A stretch of DNA of 64,000 nucleotides from Bacillus nakamurai (GTDB taxonomy: Bacteria > Bacillota > Bacilli > Bacillales > Bacillaceae). The notes below the pieces were generated by a model, which had not been told where the DNA came from, did not search any database, and worked only from the letters and a program-made list of their open reading frames with translations. The stretch spans positions 1-64,000 of the forward strand of contig NZ_LSAZ01000006.1 in assembly GCF_001584325.1 (NCBI RefSeq). Direction: 5' to 3'. The position numbers were made by a program, and so were the translations under genes. Numbering within the stretch: the stretch's first letter is position 1; each line of letters starts with the position of its first letter. Positions 26,264 to 35,037 of this stretch are shown here, one piece after another.

Positions 26264-26326
26264 TTAATCGAAAATACCGGCCTGCCACATCTGATGCAAA
26301 ACGTGTTTGGATAAGAGAGATCTCAT
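26264..26326 (-). CDS. Possible 20-residue small protein or leader peptide
   Basis: ATG at 26326 is preceded by AAAGGAG with ideal 6-base spacing; the frame reads MRSLLSKHVLHQMWQAGIFD and ends in TAA. The predicted peptide is amphipathic with one Trp. TATAAT-rich sequence lies upstream (26360-26380, minus strand). Only the good ribosome site supports it; it could be chance. Confidence 0.35.
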   Translation of the reverse strand: MRSLLSKHVLHQMWQAGIFD

Positions 26327-26422
26327 AGCGGCTCCTTTCATGCGGATATCCGTGTTAAAATATAACATATTATTATATTTTCGGAAAATCATATGCGGGG
26401 ATTTTGTCAGGAGGGTGTTTTC

Positions 26423-26839
26423 ATGGAGAACAAAAAGAAAAACGGTACGGTCGCCGTAACGCTGCTTTCTGCTGTGATGTTTTGTTTATTGCCGGTCATC
26501 GGCTCGCTTTCTCCGTTTGCAGAAACGGGGCCGAACGCGAATCATTCTAACTCTGCGGGCATGTGGGCGGCTGTCGGCAAGATGCTTTTCATCTATTTGG
26601 TTCCGCTGGTTATGTATGTTCTCGGTGTAAATGTGATGAAGATCATTATGGCTGTTTTTTGCGGAATCGGGCTTATCATTTGGCTTGCTATCATTTTGGT
26701 GACGCTGGCTGTGAATGAAGGACAGGAGCTGTCTTCCTTTTCCGGCGTTTTGGCTTGGTCAGGCGCGGCTTTTATGGTCAATGTGCTGTGGTTCGTTGTT
26801 GCGTTCCGTTCAGCTCCAAAGCGTCAGCAGGCGATATGA
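26423..26839 (+). CDS. Small four-helix membrane protein (YxaI/YxaJ-like, DUF5391 type)
   Basis: A 138-residue protein with four hydrophobic segments: VAVTLLSAVMFCLLPVIG, MLFIYLVPLVMYVLG, IIMAVFCGIGLIIWLAIIL, and WSGAAFMVNVLWFVVAF. Between helices 1 and 2 is a polar stretch FAETGPNANHSNSAG. It resembles the small membrane proteins encoded beside yxaL in B. subtilis; I am not sure of the exact yxa name. ATG at 26423 follows AGGAGGG by 8 bases; an upstream in-frame ATG at 26393 lacks such a site. Function unknown. Confidence 0.75.
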   Translation: MENKKKNGTVAVTLLSAVMFCLLPVIGSLSPFAETGPNANHSNSAGMWAAVGKMLFIYLVPLVMYVLGVNVMKIIMAVFCGIGLIIWLAIILVTLAVNEGQELSSFSGVLAWSGAAFMVNVLWFVVAFRSAPKRQQAI

Positions 26840-26942
26840 CATTCGTTCTATAAATCTTCCAAAAATACAAATATTTTATAGGTTTGTCATGGTATGATAA
26901 TAGTGATATAGCAGATTTTATTAGAAACGGGGGAGACTGACA

Positions 26943-28190
26943 TTGAAAAAAAAGACAGCTTCATTACGTATGAAAACTTTGGCTGCCGGCGCTGCGGTTG
27001 CAGCGGCTTTATCTGTGGGAGCAGTTTCTGATCTGCCGGCGGGGAAATGGCTGCAGCCATCAGCGGCTCATGCTGCGGAAACGGTTTTTAAGCAAAATAA
27101 TGCGGCATCCGGTTTCTTGACGGGGCGATATGACGCACAGGCTATGTCTCCTGCGATGTTCAACTGGTCAAGGGAGAGCAGATTTACAAGTACTGCCGAC
27201 GGCACTTTAAAATGGGAGAAGGATGTACCGGCCATTCCTCAAAACGGCGCAGGCGCGGTTGTTGACGGGGAGGGCACCATTTTCATTCACTCAAAGGATG
27301 GAAAGCTGACAGCGTTTAACCCGGACGGTTCCGTGAAATGGGTGACTGAAAATCTCGGGACAATCTATAGCCAGTCTCCGGTGCTCGGAACGAACGGTGT
27401 CATCTATCTGGCTTCTCATGATAAAAAAGTGTATTTCATCGAAAAAGAAACCGGAAATATTTTAACATCCGTTCCATTGAGCGGAGCGCCAAGCTCTGAA
27501 ACGGCGATCGGGTCTGACGGCACTCTTTACGTGTCGACGCTTGATGACTACATCTATGCCATCAAACCGACATCTGCTTCAACATGGACGCAAAAGTGGA
27601 AATATAAAACAAACGGGGTCATCAGCTCCACGCCGGTTCTGGCGTCAAACGGCACGCTCTATGCCGGAACGTATAATAATGTATTTTATGCTTTAAATTC
27701 AGGAACCGGACAAGTCAAATGGTCAAAAACGACTTCCAATGCGTTCAAAGGATATCCGGTCATTGATAAAGACGGCACGGTTTATGCAGGAAACCAAGAC
27801 GGCAACCTATACGCCTATACTTCAACGGGTGCTGTAAAATGGACGTTCCCGTTAAACGGTTTCTCCAGCTCTTCATTAGCGATTGATCATAACGGCAATA
27901 TTTATATCGGTTCGGGAAGCGGGGAGCTGTTTTCGATCAGCAAAACCGGAAATATGAACTGGTCCTTCTATACTGACGGTCCTGTGAGAACGGCGCCGCT
28001 GATTGACGCAGCAGGCAATGTGTATTTCGGTTCTGACGATAAACATGTGTATGCGGTTGACGCGGACGGTAATGAGAAATGGCGTTATCAAACCGACAGC
28101 AATGTCATTTCTTCACCGGTTCTCGCTGAAGACGGCACGCTGTACATCGGAACTTATAATAAACTGCTCGCTTTCGGTTCAGCGAAATAA
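26943..28190 (+). CDS. yxaL: Secreted PQQ-like beta-propeller repeat protein YxaL
   Basis: A 415-residue exported protein. The signal peptide has KKK and R residues, a hydrophobic AAGAAVAAALSVGAV core, and a probable cleavage after AAHA. The mature part is a series of about seven propeller repeats with Gly-Thr-hyphenated strands such as DGTLYVSTLDDYIYAI, NGTLYAGTYNNVFYAL, and DGTVYAGNQDGNLYAY, each followed by GxVKW. YxaL is known in B. subtilis as a PcrA helicase-interacting protein and in B. velezensis as a secreted plant-growth-affecting protein. The start is TTG after GGGGGAG. Confidence 0.92.
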   Translation: MKKKTASLRMKTLAAGAAVAAALSVGAVSDLPAGKWLQPSAAHAAETVFKQNNAASGFLTGRYDAQAMSPAMFNWSRESRFTSTADGTLKWEKDVPAIPQNGAGAVVDGEGTIFIHSKDGKLTAFNPDGSVKWVTENLGTIYSQSPVLGTNGVIYLASHDKKVYFIEKETGNILTSVPLSGAPSSETAIGSDGTLYVSTLDDYIYAIKPTSASTWTQKWKYKTNGVISSTPVLASNGTLYAGTYNNVFYALNSGTGQVKWSKTTSNAFKGYPVIDKDGTVYAGNQDGNLYAYTSTGAVKWTFPLNGFSSSSLAIDHNGNIYIGSGSGELFSISKTGNMNWSFYTDGPVRTAPLIDAAGNVYFGSDDKHVYAVDADGNEKWRYQTDSNVISSPVLAEDGTLYIGTYNKLLAFGSAK

Positions 28191-28191
28191 C

Positions 28192-28226
28192 AAAAAGAAT
28201 CTGCGTCACCTGCGCGGATTCTTTTT
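28192..28226. terminator. Bidirectional terminator between yxaL and aldX
   Basis: AAAAAGAATC and GATTCTTTTT with GCG/CGC continuing the stem around TCACCTG; T runs on both strands, between convergent genes. Confidence 0.88.
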
Positions 28227-29564
28227 CTATTTAGACGCTTGAATAAAAACGCCTTTTTCATGAGAAAATTCTTTAAAGCCGTACACGCCGTGATATGAAC
28301 CGATTCCGCTCGTATTGACGCCTCCGAACGGGAGGTTCACGTCAGTGAAATGAACGACGACATCATTCACGGCGGCATTGCCTGAGGTGGTGTTTTGCAG
28401 CACATAATCGATAAGCTTTTGATTATGGCTGAATACATATAATGCAAGCGGTTTGTCACGGTCTGTGATGTATTCAACCGCCTCGCCGATATCTTCGTAA
28501 TTCGTGAGCGGCAGAATCGGTGCGAAGATTTCTTCCTGCATGATCTTCATGTCAGGCGTCACGTTTTTCAGCACGGTCGGCGATATGGTGCGGTCATGTG
28601 CATCAAAGACGCCGCCGAATGCCACTTCCGCTCCTTTTTCAATTGCGTCGTCAAACAGGGCTTTGACACGGTTAAAGTTGCGGTCGTTGACAATCTGCGT
28701 AAAATTATCGCGGTCAACCGTATGGTCGTCCTCCATAAAGCCGGCGTTGACAATGGTCTGCAGCATATCTGTAAATGCATCCTGTACATCTTTTTTAATG
28801 AAAACATAATCAGGGGCGATACATGTCTGTCCCGCATTGACAAATTTACCGACGGCGATTTTTTTCGCCGCGTCCATCAGATCGCAGCCGCTGTCGATAA
28901 TCGTCGGACTTTTCCCGCCAAGCTCAAGCGTGACGGATGCCAAATGCTTCGCCGCAGCCGTCATGACGATTTTTCCGACGTTTGTGCTTCCGGTGAAGAA
29001 AATATGGTCGAACGGCTGGCCGAGCAGCTCTGTCGCGACGTCGACTTCACCTTCAAAAATGGCGACCTCTTCTTCACGAAATGCCTCGCGAATCACTTTC
29101 GCGGCGATATGGCTTGTCTTCATCGTAAAATCAGACAGCTTCACAATCGCGCTGTTGCCTGCCGCAATCGCAGCTGCAAGCAGAGCCATCGTCAGCATAA
29201 ACGGGTAATTCCAAGGGCCGAGAATCAAAGTCATGCCTTTTGGCTCGTACATCAACACCCCGTCAGCCTCCGGGCTGAGGGATGAGCCGACTTGTTTAGG
29301 CGCCATCCAGGCTTCGAGGTTATTCATATTATCTTTGATGGCTTTGATCGTCCCCTGCGTCTCCGCTCTTTTCACTTCATGATAAGGCTTGCGGACGTCT
29401 TGTCTGATCGCCTCAATGATTTCCTCTTCATGGGCGGTGACGGCCTCTAATAAGCGGCTGAGTTTTTCTTTTCGCTGCTCCGCCGTTGAAGCGCGCAATG
29501 CTTTCTGGTTTTTCTTCTGCAGCTGAAAGACGCGCTGAATATCTGTTTTTACTTGCTGATCCAT
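28227..29564 (-). CDS. aldX: Aldehyde dehydrogenase AldX
   Basis: A 445-residue class 3-type NAD(P) aldehyde dehydrogenase. Landmarks: LILGPWNYPFML (substrate/cofactor loop), FFTGSTNVGKIVM (NAD-binding loop), VTLELGGKSP with the general-base Glu, and NAGQTCIAPDYV with the catalytic Cys. The C-terminus NTSGIGSYHGVYGFKEFSH is typical of fatty/aromatic aldehyde dehydrogenases. It is divergent from the tandem-TetR gene yxbF, 142 bases away, and so probably controlled by it. Confidence 0.92.
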   Translation of the reverse strand: MDQQVKTDIQRVFQLQKKNQKALRASTAEQRKEKLSRLLEAVTAHEEEIIEAIRQDVRKPYHEVKRAETQGTIKAIKDNMNNLEAWMAPKQVGSSLSPEADGVLMYEPKGMTLILGPWNYPFMLTMALLAAAIAAGNSAIVKLSDFTMKTSHIAAKVIREAFREEEVAIFEGEVDVATELLGQPFDHIFFTGSTNVGKIVMTAAAKHLASVTLELGGKSPTIIDSGCDLMDAAKKIAVGKFVNAGQTCIAPDYVFIKKDVQDAFTDMLQTIVNAGFMEDDHTVDRDNFTQIVNDRNFNRVKALFDDAIEKGAEVAFGGVFDAHDRTISPTVLKNVTPDMKIMQEEIFAPILPLTNYEDIGEAVEYITDRDKPLALYVFSHNQKLIDYVLQNTTSGNAAVNDVVVHFTDVNLPFGGVNTSGIGSYHGVYGFKEFSHEKGVFIQASK

Positions 29565-29706
29565 CTGTTATTCCCCCTCAGTTTGCATTTTTGTTTCTCT
29601 CGGGCCTATTATAAAATGGTGTGATTCCGTATCAAAGACAGCGGAAAAGCATCTATACGTTACCGTACAATAACAGGGCATCTGTCTAATGAAAGGAGTG
29701 TCTCTT

Positions 29707-30864
29707 ATGCCTGATTCTGTGACGGCTGACATGAAACAATCGCTGCTGGCGCTATTGCAGGAGCGGGATATCCGCCGGATCACAATGAAGGAGATCGCCG
29801 GGCATGCGAACGTAAGCCGGGGGACACTGTACCTTTATTACGAGGATAAATATGCGATTTTCGAGGACATTGTTGAAGAAATGAAAGACGGCCTTAGCGA
29901 AGCGCTCTATGATTCGCTGAAGCATAAGGATTATTTAAATTTAAACGGCACATGGCAAAAGGTGCATCCGACCCTGTCATTTGTCGATCGGCATCGGGTG
30001 TTTTTCCATACGATGATGGATAGAAACAAGATGCCTTATTTTCACTTTCACCGGTTTTTTAAAGATGTTTTCCGGCAGGATGTTCTTCTGTCGCCGGTCA
30101 ATGCGGAATTCTTGCCGACTGAACAGGATATGTACATCCATTACCGCGCCTTGTACACGTATGCCATCGTTCTGTATTGGCTGAACGAGGATCAGGAGGC
30201 ATCCCCGGAGGCGATCAGCGGACAGGTGTGGGATTTGATTTCTCAAAAGCGGTTTTATTGGCTGTTTGGCCGCCAGGTGCCGGAACAGGAAGAAAAACTG
30301 CCCGCCGACAGGCGGATCATCCGCACGAGGCAGGCCTTACAAGAGGCGATGCTTGAATTAATGGCGGAGAAAAAAGATTATGCGGCGGTCACGATTTCCG
30401 GCATTACCCGCAAAAGTAATCTCCGCCGAGCTACCTTCTACGACCATTACGCCAATAAAGAGGAATTGCTGAAAAAGATCATTCACCAATCATGCCGGGA
30501 GCTGATTGGCTTATTAACGGTAAACGGTTCTCCTGCTGACTGCTCCATGGCGGAAGCGGAAGCCGCGCTCGTCCGTCTCTTTTCCGCGCTGTCGGAGAGC
30601 ATGCCGCTCGTCCATTTTCTCAAAGAGGATTCCGGCGTCCCCGATGTCATCCCGGAAATCTTCAGAGCGCTGCAATCCTTTTACCTGCAACAGCCGATCC
30701 GCATTCACGCCGGCAAAAAGCTTTACGCCTATTACGTCGCGTCCATGATCGTCGGCTTGATACAATATCGGCTCCACGAAGGAAAAGAGCACCCTCCGGA
30801 AGTGCTGGCGCGGGAGTTTTTGCAGTTTTTGGATGTGAAGAAGTATCGGGTGATTTTGCTGTGA
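29707..30864 (+). CDS. yxbF: Tandem TetR-like regulator YxbF
   Basis: A 385-residue protein containing two TetR-type helix-turn-helix units. The first is near residues 25-48 (ITMKEIAGHANVSRGTLYLYY). The second is near 225-250 (VTISGITRKSNLRRATFYDHY). Each is followed by a helical ligand-domain-like stretch. Ordinary TetR proteins have one DNA-binding domain in about 200 residues and act as dimers, so this reads as a fused dimer. ATG at 29707 follows AAAGGAGTG; an earlier ATG at 29689 overlaps that site. Divergent from aldX. Confidence 0.85.
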   Translation: MPDSVTADMKQSLLALLQERDIRRITMKEIAGHANVSRGTLYLYYEDKYAIFEDIVEEMKDGLSEALYDSLKHKDYLNLNGTWQKVHPTLSFVDRHRVFFHTMMDRNKMPYFHFHRFFKDVFRQDVLLSPVNAEFLPTEQDMYIHYRALYTYAIVLYWLNEDQEASPEAISGQVWDLISQKRFYWLFGRQVPEQEEKLPADRRIIRTRQALQEAMLELMAEKKDYAAVTISGITRKSNLRRATFYDHYANKEELLKKIIHQSCRELIGLLTVNGSPADCSMAEAEAALVRLFSALSESMPLVHFLKEDSGVPDVIPEIFRALQSFYLQQPIRIHAGKKLYAYYVASMIVGLIQYRLHEGKEHPPEVLAREFLQFLDVKKYRVILL

Positions 30865-30875
30865 GTGTGATGAAA

Positions 30876-30909
30876 AAGAACTCCGCCCATAACAGGCGGA
30901 GTTCTTTTA
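30876..30909 (+). terminator. yxbF terminator
   Basis: AAGAACTCCGCC and GGCGGAGTTCTT, loop CATAACA, then TTAT; 12 bases after the stop. Confidence 0.88.
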
Positions 30910-31035
30910 TTGCTATTTTCTTCGATAATGCGTAATCATAAATACCACGTAACAAACTTAGAAGGATTAACGGGAATTTGAGAAGTGTCGCCCATCAAAC
31001 CGACATGAAGTATACAACATTCTCGCCTTTTTTTG

Positions 31036-31129
31036 TCAGGCTTCAAAATTCCCCAGACTGAAAAGGAACATATGTCTCTATTCGGTCTTTTTCCCTTACA
31101 AAAAAGAAACCGTTCCATATGAAGCCTGA
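31036..31129. repeat. Nested inverted repeat upstream of des
   Basis: TCAGGCTTCA (31036-31045) pairs with TGAAGCCTGA (31120-31129); inside, GGAAC (31065-31069) pairs with GTTCC (31112-31116); inside that, CGGTCTTTTT pairs with AAAAAGAAACCG with a small bulge. The whole 94 bases could fold into one long structured element. It sits between the yxbF terminator and the DesR-like palindrome. Confidence 0.55.
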
Positions 31130-31149
31130 TCAGCTTTCTGATGCCAAAC

Positions 31150-31163
31150 ATGACAAATGTCAT
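31150..31163. promoter_or_regulatory. Candidate DesR operator (palindrome ATGAC-AAAT-GTCAT)
   Basis: A perfect 5-bp inverted repeat with a 4-base spacer, about 90 bases upstream of des. DesR of B. subtilis binds upstream of des when phosphorylated by DesK in the cold; that this palindrome is its site is inference from position and symmetry. Confidence 0.5.
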
Positions 31164-31250
31164 ACTCAGGGCGTGATGGCTGCTACTACAAACGCGGCGA
31201 GCGCCTCGGTATACTTGGAAACATAATGAAAAAGAAGGGACATGACATTC

Positions 31251-32300
31251 ATGATCAATCACACCGCAACTCAAAAACAAGCATCTTTAAAAAAGCAGGT
31301 TGCTGCATTTTCCGGTGCCGATACAAAGCATAGTGTCATTCAGCTTTTCAATACGTTTGTGCCGTTCTTTGCCCTTTGGTTTCTTGCTTATTTCAGCCTC
31401 AATGTCTCCTATCTTCTGACCCTCGCCTTTACTGTTATAGCAGCAGGATTTTTGACAAGAATTTTTATCATTTTCCACGACTGCTGCCATCAATCCTTTT
31501 TCAAACAAAAGAAGCTGAACCACCTGTTCGGGTTTATTTCAGGTGTGCTGACACTGTTTCCGTACCTTCAATGGCAGCGCAGCCACTCCATTCATCATGC
31601 GACAAGCAGCAACTTAGATAAACGAGGCACCGGCGATATTTGGATGATGACTGTCACGGAATACAACGAAGCGTCAGCTTGGACAAAAGTCCGCTACAGA
31701 CTTTATCGCAATCCGTTTATTATGTTTATTCTCGGACCGATTTACGTATTTCTTATTCAAAACCGTTTCAACGTAAAAGGCGCCCGCCGCAAGGAACGCT
31801 GGAACACCTATTTCACGAACGCAGCGATTGTCTTATTGGCTGCTGCAACGTGCCTGCTTGTTGGCTGGGAAAACTTTTTGCTTGTACAGGGACCGATTTT
31901 CCTTATTTCTGGGTCAATCGGCGTCTGGCTCTTTTATGTACAGCATACGTTTGAAGACTCTTATTTTGAAGCCGATGAGCATTGGAACTATGTGCAGGCC
32001 GCAGTAGAAGGAAGCTCCTTTTACAAGCTGCCGAAGCTTTTGCAATGGCTGACAGGCAATATCGGCTACCATCATGTCCACCATTTAAGCCCGAGAGTGC
32101 CGAATTACAAGCTGGAAGCGGCTCATGAGGGGCATGAACCTTTAAAAAATGTACCGACCATTACGCTTAAAACAAGTCTTGAATCCATGAAATTCCGTTT
32201 ATGGGATGAGGATCAAAAGCAGTTTGTCACCTTCCGGGAGGCGCGAAAAACACCGCCGCCTCAGCAGGAGCCGGAAGAACCTTTAAAGAAAAATGCCTAA
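31251..32300 (+). CDS. des: Delta-5 acyl-lipid desaturase
   Basis: A 349-residue integral membrane desaturase that introduces a cis double bond at position 5 of membrane fatty acyl chains, restoring fluidity after cold shock. All three His boxes are present: HDCCH (about 77), HSIHH (about 111) and HHVHH (about 280). The hydrophobic segments VPFFALWFLAYFSL and YLLTLAFTVIAAGFLT precede the first. ATG at 31251 has GAAGGGA 10 bases upstream; an ATG at 31242 is only 1 base from it. Followed by desK-desR. Confidence 0.95.
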   Translation: MINHTATQKQASLKKQVAAFSGADTKHSVIQLFNTFVPFFALWFLAYFSLNVSYLLTLAFTVIAAGFLTRIFIIFHDCCHQSFFKQKKLNHLFGFISGVLTLFPYLQWQRSHSIHHATSSNLDKRGTGDIWMMTVTEYNEASAWTKVRYRLYRNPFIMFILGPIYVFLIQNRFNVKGARRKERWNTYFTNAAIVLLAAATCLLVGWENFLLVQGPIFLISGSIGVWLFYVQHTFEDSYFEADEHWNYVQAAVEGSSFYKLPKLLQWLTGNIGYHHVHHLSPRVPNYKLEAAHEGHEPLKNVPTITLKTSLESMKFRLWDEDQKQFVTFREARKTPPPQQEPEEPLKKNA

Positions 32301-32310
32301 TATGGCGCAC

Positions 32311-32345
32311 GGCTCTTTCTCTTATCTGAAAGGGCCTTCTCTTTA
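32311..32345 (+). terminator. Weak terminator between des and desK
   Basis: GGCTCTTTC (32311-32319) and GAAAGGGCC (32328-32336) with one T-G pair, followed by TTCTCTTTAT. In B. subtilis des and desKR are expressed as distinguishable units, which fits partial termination here. Confidence 0.55.
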
Positions 32346-32418
32346 TACATGAGGATGCAATGGAGGCGGTGTTTTGATAAAGTGATGGTAGACACAAGCA
32401 GCAGAAGGTGGAACAAGG

Positions 32419-33555
32419 ATGAAGAAGTATGTTAAATTTCAAAAACTGAACGGAATTTCTCCTTATATATGGACGATTTTTTTCATCCTGCCCTTTTATT
32501 TTATTTTTAAAAGCTCTTCAACCTTTGTGATGGCTGCCGGCGTCATTTTCACGCTTGTTTTCTTTGCCGCATATCGCTTTGCATTTGTCGCAAAAGGCTG
32601 GCCGCTTTACTTATGGGCTCTTCTTCTGATCGGCATTTCGACCGGCTCGGTCATGCTGTTCAGCTATATTTATTTCGCCTTCTTTATCGCCTATTTCATC
32701 GGCCATATCCGAGAGAAAGTTCCTTTTTATATCTTATATTACATTCATATCACCAGTGCGGCGATTGCCGTCAACTTCAGCCTTGTTCTGAAAAAAGGGT
32801 GGTTTTTGACACAAATCCCGTTTATCGTCATTACACTGATCAGTGCCATCTTGCTTCCGCTCAGCATTCGTAGCAGGAAGGAACGAGAGCGCCTTGAGGA
32901 GAAATTAGAATATGCAAATGAACGAATTGCGGATCTTGTGAAGCTGGAAGAAAGGCAGCGCATCGCCCGCGATCTTCACGATACGCTTGGGCAAAAGCTC
33001 TCCTTAATCGGACTAAAAAGCGATCTTGCCCGGAAGCTGATTTACAAGGACCCTGAACAGGCACGCACTGAGCTGAAAAGCGTTCAACAGACGGCCCGCA
33101 CCTCCTTAAATGAGGTCAGACAAATTGTCTCGTCGATGAAAGGCATCCGATTGAAGGATGAGCTCGGCAATGTTCGGCAAATTCTTGAAGCAGCAGGAAT
33201 TGACTTTGTGTACGAAGAAAAAGAAGCGCCAAAAAATATCTCCCTGCTAAACGAAAACATCGTCAGCATGTGCATTAAAGAAGCTGTCACCAATGTCGTG
33301 AAACACAGCGGCGCCAAAGTATGCCGCATCACCATTCAGCAGCTCTGGAAAGAGGTTGTCATTACGGTTGAAGATGACGGCAGCTTCCAAGGCGGCGAAG
33401 CCCACTTTTTTTCAAAGGGAAACGGCCTGCTTGGTATGAGAGAACGGCTTGAATTCGCAAATGGCAGTTTAGCCATCGATACATCTACTGGAACAAAGCT
33501 GACCATGAGCATCCCAAATGATTCAAAATCAAAAGAAAAGGATGGTAGCAGATGA
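32419..33555 (+). CDS. desK: Thermosensing histidine kinase DesK
   Basis: A 378-residue membrane kinase. The N-terminal four to five hydrophobic segments (residues about 15-150) form the thickness/temperature sensor. A linker coiled coil (ERERLEEKLEYANERIADLV) leads to the HisKA_3 box RIARDLHDTLGQKL with phospho-accepting His187. The ATPase domain has NIVSMCIKEAVTNVVKHSGA and FSKGNGLLGMRERL. Below about 30 degrees it phosphorylates DesR. Overlaps desR by 4 bases. Confidence 0.95.
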   Translation: MKKYVKFQKLNGISPYIWTIFFILPFYFIFKSSSTFVMAAGVIFTLVFFAAYRFAFVAKGWPLYLWALLLIGISTGSVMLFSYIYFAFFIAYFIGHIREKVPFYILYYIHITSAAIAVNFSLVLKKGWFLTQIPFIVITLISAILLPLSIRSRKERERLEEKLEYANERIADLVKLEERQRIARDLHDTLGQKLSLIGLKSDLARKLIYKDPEQARTELKSVQQTARTSLNEVRQIVSSMKGIRLKDELGNVRQILEAAGIDFVYEEKEAPKNISLLNENIVSMCIKEAVTNVVKHSGAKVCRITIQQLWKEVVITVEDDGSFQGGEAHFFSKGNGLLGMRERLEFANGSLAIDTSTGTKLTMSIPNDSKSKEKDGSR

Positions 33556-34151
33556 TCAACATCTTCATTGCCGAGGATCAGCAAATGCTACTCGGCGCAC
33601 TTGGTTCGCTGTTGAATTTAGAAGAGGATATGACGGTCGTCGGCAAAGGCACAAGCGGCCAGGATGCCATCGATTTCGTGGAAAAACACGCTCCTGACAT
33701 CTGTCTGATGGATATCGAAATGCCCGGAAAATCAGGTCTTGAAGCAGCAGAAAAGCTCAAGGACAGCGATGTGAAAATCATCATTTTAACGACCTTCGCC
33801 CGCTCCGGCTATTTTCAGCGGGCGCTGAAAGCAGGCGTCAGCGGCTACATGCTCAAGGACAGCCCAAGCGAGGAGCTCGTCAGCGCCATCCGCAGCGTCA
33901 TGAAAGGAAGACGCGTCTACGCACCTGAATTAATGGAGGATATCTATAGTGAAGAAAACCCGCTGACTGAACGCGAAAAAGCGGTGCTGGAGCTTGTCGC
34001 AGACGGAAAAAATACAAAAGAAATCGCAAGCGCCCTTAGCATCAAAAGCGGAACAGTCCGCAATTACGTTTCGATGATCCTAGATAAATTAGAAGTAAAA
34101 AATCGAATTGAAGCAATTACCCGATCAAAGGAAAAGGGCTGGTTTAAGTAA
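33552..34151 (+). CDS. desR: Cold-shock response regulator DesR
   Basis: A 199-residue NarL-type regulator. The receiver domain has IFIAEDQQMLL and the phospho-acceptor Asp54 in CLMDIEMPG, with Thr (TTF) and Lys (LKDSP) in place. The LuxR-type HTH is LTEREKAVLELVADGKNTKEIASALSIKSGTVRNYVSMILDKL. It activates des when phosphorylated by DesK. Confidence 0.95.
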   Translation: MINIFIAEDQQMLLGALGSLLNLEEDMTVVGKGTSGQDAIDFVEKHAPDICLMDIEMPGKSGLEAAEKLKDSDVKIIILTTFARSGYFQRALKAGVSGYMLKDSPSEELVSAIRSVMKGRRVYAPELMEDIYSEENPLTEREKAVLELVADGKNTKEIASALSIKSGTVRNYVSMILDKLEVKNRIEAITRSKEKGWFK

Positions 34152-34167
34152 CCCGCCCTCAGCTTGT

Positions 34168-34207
34168 TCAGCCAGTGTGTTTTTTTGCATACTGGCTGTT
34201 TTCTTTT
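34168..34207 (+). terminator. desR terminator
   Basis: AGCCAGT (34170-34176) and ACTGGCT (34191-34197) followed by GTTTTCTTTT; between convergent desR and yxbG. Confidence 0.8.
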
Positions 34208-34215
34208 ACTCGCCG

Positions 34216-35037
34216 TCACTCCGTCTCTTTCTTCCATTTCTCATCAATCAGCATCTTTCCGGGCCATGTGTAAGCCATAATGCCGCCGTCTGCGGTGATG
34301 TCTTCACCCGTGACGTAAGAGCTGTCGTCTGAGGCGAGGAAGAGTGCGACTGCCGCCATTTCTTCCGGTTTTCCGAGCCGGCCGAGCGGTGTGATCCATT
34401 TGTTGGCCTCGCGGAACTTGACTCCCATTTCTTCTTCTTTTGTGCCTGCCAATTTGTCAATCAGCGGTGTTTCAATCGTGCCCGGCGATATGGAATTGAC
34501 GCGGATTCCGCTTCTGGCATAATCAATGGCCATCGCTTTTGTCAGGTTCGTAATGCCGCCTTTTGCGGCGTTATAGCCGGAGCGGTCAAGATCAGCGGCC
34601 CGGCCGGACATGGAGGAGGTGTTGATGATTGAGCCTCCTTTTTCGAGCATGAGCGGAATCAGATACTTGCTGCAAAGAAACGTGCCGCGCAGGTCAACGG
34701 CGATGATCCGGTCAAACAGTTCGACCGGGTATTCGTGGACTTTTCCGCCCTCCTGATCGACTCCGGCGTTGTTAAAGAGAATATCAATCGTTCCGTACTT
34801 ATTTTTGATTTTGTCTGCAAATGACTTCACATTTTCTTCGTCTGAGACATCAAGGTGAAAGGCTTCTGCTTCTCCGCCGTTTTTTCTGATCGCATTGACG
34901 GTTTCCTTCATGTCGCCCTCATTGATGTCGCCGCAGATCACACGCGCGCCTTTATTGGCAAAAACCTCTGCCGCTGCTTGCCCAATGCCAGTCGCGGCTC
35001 CTGTGATAATAGCGGTTTTGTTTGTTAATCTTCCCAT
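34216..35037 (-). CDS. yxbG: Short-chain dehydrogenase YxbG
   Basis: A 273-residue classical SDR. The NAD(P) motif is GAATGIGQ (about 14-21), followed by NNAGVD, INTSSMSGR (catalytic Ser), and SGYNAAKGG (Tyr-x3-Lys pair). VNSISPGTIETPL and YVTGEDITADGG match the family's glucose-dehydrogenase-like branch. ATG at 35037 follows AAAGGAGAG; the longer frame upstream has no ribosome site. The substrate is unknown. Confidence 0.9.
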   Translation of the reverse strand: MGRLTNKTAIITGAATGIGQAAAEVFANKGARVICGDINEGDMKETVNAIRKNGGEAEAFHLDVSDEENVKSFADKIKNKYGTIDILFNNAGVDQEGGKVHEYPVELFDRIIAVDLRGTFLCSKYLIPLMLEKGGSIINTSSMSGRAADLDRSGYNAAKGGITNLTKAMAIDYARSGIRVNSISPGTIETPLIDKLAGTKEEEMGVKFREANKWITPLGRLGKPEEMAAVALFLASDDSSYVTGEDITADGGIMAYTWPGKMLIDEKWKKETE

